In this document: positions 13,959-19,508 of the stretch, piece by piece
Numbering within the stretch: the stretch's first letter is position 1
Layout of the letters: every line of letters begins with the position of its first letter
DNA from: DATCVA01 sp036567205
GTDB lineage: Bacteria; Pseudomonadota; Gammaproteobacteria; Burkholderiales; Burkholderiaceae_B
DNA length: 19,508 nt
Direction: 5' to 3'
Assembly: GCA_036567205.1 (NCBI GenBank)
Contig: DATCVA010000368.1
Coordinates: forward strand, 1-19,508
Translations under genes and position numbers: made by a program
Notes under the pieces: model-generated
Told to the model about the DNA's origin: nothing
The model's database searches: none
What the model saw: the letters and a program-made list of their open reading frames with translations, nothing else

Positions 13959-15170
13959 ATGTCTTCACGTCCCGTTTATTTGGACCATGCGGCAACTACA
14001 CCTGTGGATCCTCGTGTAGTCGAAAAAATGGTGCCCTGGTTGTACGAGAATTTTGGTAATCCTGCTTCACGCACCCACTCGTTCGGATGGGAAGCGGAAG
14101 AGGCCGTCGAACTGGCAAGGGGCGAAGTGGCCAAATTGATCAATGCCGATCCGCGCGAAATCGTCTGGACGTCTGGCGCCACCGAATCCGACAACCTGGC
14201 CATTAAAGGCGCAGCCAATTTTTATGCCGGCCGTGGAAAGCACATTATTACGGTTAAAACCGAACATAAAGCCGTGCTTGATACCTGCCGCGAGCTCGAG
14301 CGCCAAGGTTTCGAAGTTACTTACCTCGATGTCAAGGAAGATGGCCTGCTCGATCTTGATGTATTTAAAGCCGCCTTGCGTCCTGATACGATTTTAGTAT
14401 CTGTAATGCACGTCAATAGCGAAATCGGTGTTATTCAAGACATTGCTGCGCTGGGCGAAATCTGCCGTGAAAAAGGTATTGTTTTTCATGTCGATGCAAC
14501 CCAGGCAGCCGGTAAAGTCAATATCGACATGGAAACGCTTAAGGTCGATTTAATGTCGTTCTCGGCACACAAGGTTTATGGTCCTAAAGGAATCGGCGCC
14601 TTGTATATTCGCCGCAAGCCCCGCATCCGCATCGAGGCGCAAATGCATGGCGGCGGTCACGAGCGCGGTTTTCGTTCGGGCACCCTGGCTACGCACCAAA
14701 TCGTGGGCATGGGCGAAGCATTCCGGTTGGCGCGCCTGGAAATGGCTACTGAAAACGATCGTATCCGCATGTTGCGCGATCGTCTCTGGAGCGGGTTGTC
14801 TCAAATCGACGAGGTTTACCTTAATGGCGATATAGAGCAGCGCATTCCTCATAATCTGAACGTCAGTTTTAATTATGTCGAGGGCGAGTCCCTTATTATG
14901 GCCATCAAAGAATTGGCCGTTTCAAGCGGGTCGGCCTGTACTTCGGCCAGCCTTGAGCCGTCTTACGTATTGCGTGCCCTTGGGCGCAACGATGAATTGG
15001 CGCATAGCTCCATCCGTTTTACCCTCGGCCGTTTTACGACCCAGGAAGAAATCGATTTTGCAGTTCAATTGCTTGCCAGTCGAGTAGGTAAACTGCGCGA
15101 CATGTCGCCGTTATGGGAAATGGCCCAAGACGGCATCGATCTGAACTCGGTTCAATGGGCAGCACACTAA
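13959..15170 (+). CDS. iscS: Cysteine desulfurase IscS
   Basis: This 403-residue PLP enzyme converts cysteine to alanine and passes persulfide sulfur to IscU and other acceptors. His103 in KTEHKAVLDTC stacks on PLP, Asp179 in FHVDATQAAGK contacts the pyridine nitrogen, and Lys205 in SFSAHKVYGPKG forms the Schiff base. Cys327 in SSGSACTSASLEPSYVLRALG is the mobile persulfide cysteine of group I desulfurases. The C-terminal tail needed for IscU docking is present. The ribosome site AGGAG precedes the ATG. It follows iscR by 20 bp and precedes iscU by 15 bp. Confidence 0.98.
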   Translation: MSSRPVYLDHAATTPVDPRVVEKMVPWLYENFGNPASRTHSFGWEAEEAVELARGEVAKLINADPREIVWTSGATESDNLAIKGAANFYAGRGKHIITVKTEHKAVLDTCRELERQGFEVTYLDVKEDGLLDLDVFKAALRPDTILVSVMHVNSEIGVIQDIAALGEICREKGIVFHVDATQAAGKVNIDMETLKVDLMSFSAHKVYGPKGIGALYIRRKPRIRIEAQMHGGGHERGFRSGTLATHQIVGMGEAFRLARLEMATENDRIRMLRDRLWSGLSQIDEVYLNGDIEQRIPHNLNVSFNYVEGESLIMAIKELAVSSGSACTSASLEPSYVLRALGRNDELAHSSIRFTLGRFTTQEEIDFAVQLLASRVGKLRDMSPLWEMAQDGIDLNSVQWAAH

Positions 15171-15185
15171 ACAGGAGCTCAATCA

Positions 15186-15569
15186 ATGGCTTATAGCGAA
15201 AAAGTACTCGATCACTACGAAAACCCACGCAACGTTGGTGCTTTCGACAAATCCGATGAAAACGTGGGCACTGGAATGGTCGGTGCACCCGCCTGTGGCG
15301 ACGTTATGAAGTTGCAAATCAAGGTCAACGAAGCTGGTGTTATTGAAGACGCACGCTTTAAAACGTATGGCTGCGGGTCGGCGATTGCTTCAAGTTCGCT
15401 TGTTACAGAATGGGTAAAAGGCAAGACGCTCGACCAGGCGATGAACATTCGCAACACTCAAATCGCTGAAGAACTTGCCTTGCCACCTGTAAAAATTCAC
15501 TGTTCAATTTTGGCCGAAGACGCTATCAAGGCGGCGGTACAGAATTACAAAGAAAAGCATCAGGACTAA
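15186..15569 (+). CDS. iscU: Fe-S cluster scaffold IscU
   Basis: This 127-residue scaffold is where [2Fe-2S] clusters are built before transfer. The three cluster cysteines are Cys37 (GAPACGDVM, with the conserved Asp39), Cys63 (KTYGCGSAIASSSLVTE) and Cys106 (KIHCSILAEDA). The HscA-recognition motif LPPVK is at 99-103. The length is standard. AGGAG lies 8 nt before the ATG. It is two bases from iscA, indicating tight co-translation. Confidence 0.98.
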   Translation: MAYSEKVLDHYENPRNVGAFDKSDENVGTGMVGAPACGDVMKLQIKVNEAGVIEDARFKTYGCGSAIASSSLVTEWVKGKTLDQAMNIRNTQIAEELALPPVKIHCSILAEDAIKAAVQNYKEKHQD

Positions 15570-15571
15570 TC

Positions 15572-15895
15572 ATGGGAATTACGCTCACACAGCAGGCGGC
15601 TGACCATATCAGCCGTTACATCGAAAAACGCGGCAAGGGTCTGGGTTTGCGTCTGGGCGTTCGGACCACTGGTTGTTCGGGAATGGCTTACAAGCTCGAA
15701 TATGTCGACGAACCTGACACCGAAGATCAAGTATTCGAGTTCTTTGGCGTTAAGGTCTTTGTCGATCCGAAAAGTATGCCTTACCTTGATGGGACTCAAC
15801 TCGATTACGGCCGGGAAGGCCTGAACGAGGGGTTCAAGTTTTCCAATCCCAACGAAAAAGCCACCTGCGGCTGCGGTGAATCGTTCACGGTGTAA
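15572..15895 (+). CDS. iscA: A-type Fe-S carrier IscA
   Basis: This 107-residue A-type carrier binds iron or a [2Fe-2S]/[4Fe-4S] cluster and delivers it to target proteins. The three conserved cysteines are Cys35 (TTGCSGMAYKLEY), Cys99 and Cys101 (TCGCGESF) near the C-terminus, as in IscA/ErpA/HesB proteins. Its place inside the isc operon supports IscA over ErpA. The ribosome site CAGGA lies within the end of iscU, 2 bp upstream. Confidence 0.96.
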   Translation: MGITLTQQAADHISRYIEKRGKGLGLRLGVRTTGCSGMAYKLEYVDEPDTEDQVFEFFGVKVFVDPKSMPYLDGTQLDYGREGLNEGFKFSNPNEKATCGCGESFTV

Positions 15896-15898
15896 TTT

Positions 15899-16432
15899 GT
15901 GGCAAGCGAAAATTATTTTGAATTGTTTGGCTTGTCTCCGCTGTATGCCCTCGATAGTGCGGCGCTAGAGCAAACCTGGCGCACGCTGGCGGCGCGCGTG
16001 CATCCCGATCGTTACGCTACGGCTACACCAGCCGAGCGCCGGGTTGCCATGCAATGGGCATCTACCATCAATGAAGCCTATCGGGTGCTTAAAACACCTT
16101 TGAATCGCGCACGTTATTTATGTGAGCAGGCAGGATGCGATTTGCAGACCGAAAACAATACCCGCATGGACGGGGCATTTTTAATGCGTCAGATGGAATG
16201 GCGGGAACAGCTCGATGAGGCTCGCGAGCTTCATCGCGATTCTGCTTTCGCGGCGCTTGAAAACGACATTCGCGATGCCCAGGCTCAAATGAACGAAGCC
16301 ATTACGGCTCTTATCGACCAGCAGCACGATTATGAACATGCTTCACAAAAAGTACGTGAGTGGATGTTCATCGAAAAACTAGCTCAAGAAGTGCAGTCGT
16401 CGCGCAATGACTTAACCGACCGTCAACATTAA
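15899..16432 (+). CDS. hscB: Fe-S assembly co-chaperone HscB
   Basis: This 177-residue J-type co-chaperone brings IscU to HscA and stimulates its ATPase. The J domain covers residues 1-75, with the HPD motif at 35-37 (AARVHPDRYA). The C-terminal three-helix domain (MDGAFLMRQMEWREQLDEAR onward) is the HscB-specific IscU-binding part. The start is GTG at 15899, 3 bp after the iscA stop. No ATG is available at the right place. The gap of 3 bp on each side suggests translational coupling. Confidence 0.96.
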   Translation: MASENYFELFGLSPLYALDSAALEQTWRTLAARVHPDRYATATPAERRVAMQWASTINEAYRVLKTPLNRARYLCEQAGCDLQTENNTRMDGAFLMRQMEWREQLDEARELHRDSAFAALENDIRDAQAQMNEAITALIDQQHDYEHASQKVREWMFIEKLAQEVQSSRNDLTDRQH

Positions 16433-16435
16433 ATT

Positions 16436-18301
16436 ATGGCTTTATTGCAAATTTCAGAACCGGGCGAGTCCCCGGTTCCACATCAACGTAAGCTCGCCGT
16501 GGGTATCGACCTGGGCACAACGCACTCTCTTGTCGCGTCCGTGCGCAGCAGTGTTCCCGAGGTGCTTAACGACGAGGCTGGCCGGCCTATGTTGCCATCG
16601 GTGGTGCGTTTTATCGATTCGGGCATCGTCGATGTCGGCTACAAAGCTATAGAACATCAAGCCAGTGATTCGTTAAATACGATTGCATCAGTCAAGCGCT
16701 TTATGGGCCGTTCGCTTGATGAGGCGCGCCTTGAAGGGGTTTCATACGATTTTGTCGATGCACCTGGCATGGTCAAGTTGCACACGGCCCAGGGCGACTT
16801 TACACCTGTTGAAATATCCAGCCGGATTTTAGGCGTGTTGCGTACCCGTGCCGAGGCGGTTTTGGGCGGTGAGCTGGTAGGCGCGGTAGTAACGGTACCT
16901 GCTTATTTCGATGACGCCCAGCGTCAGGCAACCCGAGACGCTGCCAGGCTTGCGGGATTGACAGTATTGCGCTTGCTGAACGAACCCACTGCCGCGGCTA
17001 TTGCCTATGGGCTGGACCACGGCGCTGAAGGCGTATACGCTGTGTACGATCTGGGCGGCGGCACATTCGATATATCGGTTTTGCGTTTAAGCCAGGGCGT
17101 TTTCGAGGTGGTGGCTACGGGGGGCGATACAAGCCTGGGCGGCGATGACTTCGATGCAGCCATAGTTGCGCAGGTTGTAAGTTCGCTGGATTTGAGTTCG
17201 TTAAGTAAAAGCGACCAACGTGCATTGCACATTGCGGCGCGCGTAGCGCGTGAAACATTATCATCGAGCGATAGCGTGCAGTTCAAGGCACAGTTGTCAT
17301 CCGATCGAGAAATCAGCCTCGTTATTACACGTGGGCAGTTCGAGACTTGGGCGCAACCTTTGATCCGGCGTACATTGGATCGTGCTACGCGTACTTTGCG
17401 CGATGCCGGTCTTGGCAATGACCAGATTAAAGGCGTTGTCATGGTGGGTGGTGCTACGCGCATGCCTGTGGTGCAGCGCGAAGTAGGGCGCTTGTTTGGC
17501 ACTGCACCCTTAACTGATCTGGATCCGGATCAGGTCGTTGCATTAGGAGCAGCGTTACAGGCCAACTTACTTGTGGGCAACCGTGCGGCGGGTGATGACT
17601 GGCTGCTGCTTGATGTCACTCCTTTGTCGTTGGGCCTGGAAACCATGGGTGGCATTGTCGAGCGAGTGATTCCTCGCAACAGCACTATTCCCGTAGCTCG
17701 TGCACAAGAATTCACGACCTTCAAGGACGGTCAGACCGCCATGAGTATCCATGTGGTGCAAGGCGAGCGCGAACTGGTGTCCGATTGCCGTTCTCTGGCG
17801 CGTTTTGAATTGCGCGGCATTCCTCCCATGGTGGCGGGCGCGGCGCGCATTCGGGTGACTTTTCAGGTTGATGCCGATGGTTTGCTTAATGTGTCTGCAC
17901 GCGAGGAAAGTACCGGCGTGGAGGCTGCTGTATCGGTCAAGCCGTCTTATGGTTTATCGGATGACGAGGTTGCACAGATGCTGGTAGAGGGGATGGCTAA
18001 CGCTGATACCGATGCCAAGGCTCGCGCTTTGCGCGAGCAGCAAGTCGAGCTGAGTCAATTGGTTGAGTCGGTAGGCGCCGCGTTGGCGACTGACGCCGAT
18101 TTGCTTGCCGCTGATGAATTCAAGGAAATTTCTTTGCGTTTGTCTGATGCGGCCGAGGCTATTACTTGTGCCGATATCGAAATCGTACGCCAAGCCGTGC
18201 ATGCCTTGAGTACATCCACCGATTCATTTGCCGCCCGCCGTATGGATCGCAGCATACGCGCCGCGCTGTCGGGCCGTACTGTTGATGAAATTGCGAAGTA
18301 A
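16436..18301 (+). CDS. hscA: Fe-S assembly Hsp70 chaperone HscA
   Basis: This 621-residue Hsp70 homologue binds the LPPVK motif of IscU and drives cluster transfer with ATP. The nucleotide-binding domain shows IDLGTTHSLVAS near 24-35, VYDLGGGTFDISV near 203-215 and VVMVGGATRMPVVQ near 335-348. The substrate-binding domain begins around 393 with DVTPLSLGLETMGG. A helical lid covers about 510-621. The N-terminal ~18 residues before the first strand are an HscA-like extension absent from DnaK. The length matches HscA (616 in E. coli) rather than DnaK (638), and the DnaK-type acidic EEVD-like tail is missing. It starts 3 bp after hscB. Confidence 0.97.
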   Translation: MALLQISEPGESPVPHQRKLAVGIDLGTTHSLVASVRSSVPEVLNDEAGRPMLPSVVRFIDSGIVDVGYKAIEHQASDSLNTIASVKRFMGRSLDEARLEGVSYDFVDAPGMVKLHTAQGDFTPVEISSRILGVLRTRAEAVLGGELVGAVVTVPAYFDDAQRQATRDAARLAGLTVLRLLNEPTAAAIAYGLDHGAEGVYAVYDLGGGTFDISVLRLSQGVFEVVATGGDTSLGGDDFDAAIVAQVVSSLDLSSLSKSDQRALHIAARVARETLSSSDSVQFKAQLSSDREISLVITRGQFETWAQPLIRRTLDRATRTLRDAGLGNDQIKGVVMVGGATRMPVVQREVGRLFGTAPLTDLDPDQVVALGAALQANLLVGNRAAGDDWLLLDVTPLSLGLETMGGIVERVIPRNSTIPVARAQEFTTFKDGQTAMSIHVVQGERELVSDCRSLARFELRGIPPMVAGAARIRVTFQVDADGLLNVSAREESTGVEAAVSVKPSYGLSDDEVAQMLVEGMANADTDAKARALREQQVELSQLVESVGAALATDADLLAADEFKEISLRLSDAAEAITCADIEIVRQAVHALSTSTDSFAARRMDRSIRAALSGRTVDEIAK

Positions 18302-18313
18302 CGGATAGACTGA

Positions 18314-18655
18314 ATGCCAAAAATTATAGTTTTACCTCATCCAGATGTTTGTCCCGAGGGGACTGTTATCGAGAATGCACCCGTAGGCACATCGATTTGC
18401 CGGGTTTTGCTCGATAATGACGTCGAGCTTGAGCATGCCTGTGAACTTTCCTGTGCTTGCACAACTTGTCATGTCATTGTGCGTGAAGGCTTTAATTCGC
18501 TGGAAGACGCTACCGATAATGAAGAGGATTATCTGGACCGCGCCTGGGGGCTTACGCCAACCTCGCGCTTATCGTGCCAGGCCCTGGTTGCCGACGCCGA
18601 TTTGACGATCGAAATTCCTAAATACACCGTCAACCATGCCAAGGAAAATCATTAA
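18314..18655 (+). CDS. fdx: ISC-type [2Fe-2S] ferredoxin
   Basis: This 113-residue adrenodoxin-like ferredoxin gives electrons for cluster assembly on IscU. Ligands are Cys43, Cys49 and Cys52 in HACELSCACTTCHVIV and Cys88 in RLSCQAL. Cys47 is the extra conserved non-ligand cysteine. The long acidic interaction helix EDATDNEEDYLDRAWG at 64-79 is typical of the ISC type. The stop codon overlaps the iscX start by one base (TAATG). Confidence 0.97.
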   Translation: MPKIIVLPHPDVCPEGTVIENAPVGTSICRVLLDNDVELEHACELSCACTTCHVIVREGFNSLEDATDNEEDYLDRAWGLTPTSRLSCQALVADADLTIEIPKYTVNHAKENH

Positions 18656-18846
18656 TGCTCTGGACTGATACTTACGAGATTGTCGAGGCGCTTCAAGACG
18701 CTCATCCAGATGTGGATCCAAAAATGTTGCGTTTTACTGATTTGCACGGCTGGGTGTTGGCGTTGCCTGGTTTTGATGATCAGCCCGAACGCAGCAGTGA
18801 ACGTATCCTGGAGGCTATTCAGATGACCTGGATAGACGAAAGTTAG
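18655..18846 (+). CDS. iscX: IscX (YfhJ) Fe-S assembly protein
   Basis: This 63-residue acidic protein binds IscS at the site shared with frataxin and modulates cluster formation. The family pattern is clear: W at residue 3, EIVEALQDAHPDVDP, then RFTDLHGWVLALPGFDD and a C-terminal EAIQMTWIDES. The TAATG overlap with fdx points to translational coupling. It is the last gene of the operon, 42 bp before the terminator. Confidence 0.95.
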   Translation: MLWTDTYEIVEALQDAHPDVDPKMLRFTDLHGWVLALPGFDDQPERSSERILEAIQMTWIDES

Positions 18847-18888
18847 GAAGGGATTCGTTGCTGGTTTAGATATATTCCGGATTGAATT

Positions 18889-18928
18889 ACACCCCAAAAA
18901 TTGGATGATTGTCTAATTTTTGGGGTGT
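18889..18928. terminator. Intrinsic terminator of the isc operon
   Basis: ACACCCCAAAAATT (18889-18902) and AATTTTTGGGGTGT (18915-18928) form a perfect 14-bp stem around 12 nt, 42 bp after the iscX stop. The symmetrical A and T runs make it usable from both directions. Confidence 0.88.
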
Positions 18929-19027
18929 TGGTGTTTCTGGGGCTGGCTCTTGTTTGGGGCTGTTTTCGTGTTTTCGTGTTTTTATGCGTGAGCTGATTCT
19001 TTTGTGACTTGGATCGGCTTTTTAAAC

Positions 19028-19189
19028 GTGGGCTGGAGGCGGTGTGTGACCCGCGGGACTGCTCGGCCCGGCTCGTCGCCCTGCGGCGCCGACCACCGCC
19101 ACGCTCGGTCGTCCGGCCCTTCGGCCTTCTTTCCCGTCCGCTTGCTCTGGCCTCAAAAGTCCCCGGGTCACACACCGCCTCCAGCCCAC
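19028..19189. repeat. Long palindromic element A
   Basis: The left arm 19028-19060 and right arm 19158-19189 pair over 32 bp: 26 perfect pairs (starting GTGGGCTGGAGGCGGTGTGT), a one-base bulge, and 6 more pairs. The intervening 97 nt are very GC-rich and carry smaller hairpins (GGCCCTTCGGCC and one around GCCCTGCGGC). Such a long stem exceeds any terminator. It looks like a dispersed palindromic repeat or a structured RNA element, and no target-site duplication is visible at its ends. Confidence 0.8.
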
Positions 19190-19236
19190 TGCGATATGGA
19201 AATGCGGGGTGCTGTTGGCATTATCTGCTTCGATGC

Positions 19237-19267
19237 CCCAGCGGCCCGGCAGGCGGGCCGTGCTGGG
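19237..19267. repeat. GC-rich hairpin with GCAGG loop
   Basis: CCCAG plus CGGCCCG (19237-19248) pair with CGGGCCG and CTGGG (19254-19267, with a two-base bulge) around the loop GCAGG. The same loop occurs in the core hairpin of element B, so it may be a partial related copy. Confidence 0.6.
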
Positions 19268-19375
19268 CGAGCGCGTAAGCTCTTTCTATTCAAATCAGTT
19301 TCTGGCTAAAAGGCCAAGCACGCTATTCGTCCCGATGCTGTCTTAGTACGTCACCATGCAGTCGCGGCGGGGGTG

Positions 19376-19508
19376 GGCCAGGCTGGCAGGCCGAGCAGGA
19401 GCCAAGCCGGCCGTAGGCGAAGGCAGCCCGCACGGGCGAACGAGCAAGGCCTGGCGATGTTCGGCGCGCAGGGCGCCGAACTGGCTCCGTCGGCCAGAAG
19501 CCTGGGCC
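19376..19508. repeat. Palindromic element B, reaching the window edge
   Basis: The arms 19376-19404 and 19482-19508 pair imperfectly in blocks: AGGCT/AGCCT, GGCCGA/TCGGCC, GGAGCCA/TGGCTCC. Inside is a perfect 9-bp hairpin GTTCGGCGC-GCAGG-GCGCCGAAC (19459-19481). The core CGGCGC..GCAGGGCG also occurs in element A on the opposite strand (19073-19092). The element may extend past 19508. Confidence 0.65.

Larger units (their letters stand above)
18847..19508. other. Non-coding palindrome-rich region at right edge
   Basis: The 662 bp after iscX hold no convincing gene. In order they contain the operon terminator (18889-18928), a T/G-rich stretch with a tandem TTTTCGTG octamer near 18971-18987, a long palindromic element (19028-19189), a compact GC-rich hairpin (19237-19267), about 100 bp without visible structure, and a second palindromic element (19376 to the edge). 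Frames open here only because of high GC and symmetry. Confidence 0.7.

Noticed and set aside
17005..17502. A 165-codon minus-strand frame inside hscA
   Set aside because: It lies fully antisense to the conserved nucleotide-binding domain of HscA and has a low-complexity Arg/Ser/Pro composition.
18843..19309. Overlapping frames of about 80-110 codons on both strands after iscX
   Set aside because: They read through the palindromic element and terminator, lack ribosome sites, and are Arg/Pro/Gly-rich by composition only.

Overview
The window reads as chromosomal DNA of a betaproteobacterium, most likely Alcaligenaceae (Bordetella/Achromobacter/Pusillimonas relatives). The grounds are a Bug/TctC-type periplasmic receptor without its own membrane components, a low-molecular-weight phosphotyrosine phosphatase directly before iscR, and the complete gene order iscR-iscS-iscU-iscA-hscB-hscA-fdx-iscX. 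The genus is not assigned. No rRNA, tRNA, CRISPR array, prophage or intact insertion sequence was seen.

Left part (1-6112): an accessory catabolic locus. The 3' part of an amidase-signature hydrolase runs in from the left edge on the + strand. It converges, across a strong bidirectional terminator (1490-1521), on a four-gene minus-strand operon: Bug-type solute receptor, small cupin, FAD-dependent aromatic-type monooxygenase and a DUF2848 protein. A GcvA-type LysR regulator is divergent from the operon, and a textbook T-N11-A dyad lies between them. The likely theme is inducible capture and oxidation of an aromatic or heteroaromatic acid or amide. The substrate cannot be read from the sequence.

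Middle part (6258-12274): housekeeping genes. lexA carries a perfect SOS box in its own promoter. It is followed by an aromatic/aspartate aminotransferase (tyrB/aspC type), divergent uvrB, and prpE (propionyl-CoA synthetase), which converges on uvrB with only 3 bp between stop codons. The uvrB leader has no visible SOS box but has two Shine-Dalgarno-preceded start-stop mini-frames. About 500 bp of AT-rich non-coding DNA separates prpE from the next gene.

Right part (12784-18846): the iron-sulfur cluster assembly region. A tyrosine phosphatase gene ends in its own terminator. Then comes the isc operon, headed by an IscR type-1 binding site and closed by a 14-bp-stem terminator. IscS supplies sulfur, IscU is the scaffold, IscA is an A-type carrier, HscB and HscA are the co-chaperone and chaperone that act on the IscU LPPVK motif, Fdx gives electrons and IscX modulates IscS.

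Right edge (18929-19508): no gene, but a dense group of very GC-rich palindromes. One has 32-bp arms around a loop of about 97 nt. A second, imperfect element runs to the window edge in the opposite orientation, and a smaller hairpin lies between them. The two large elements share a core around GCAGGGCG and look like copies of one mobile palindromic or structured-RNA family. This is the least explained part of the window.
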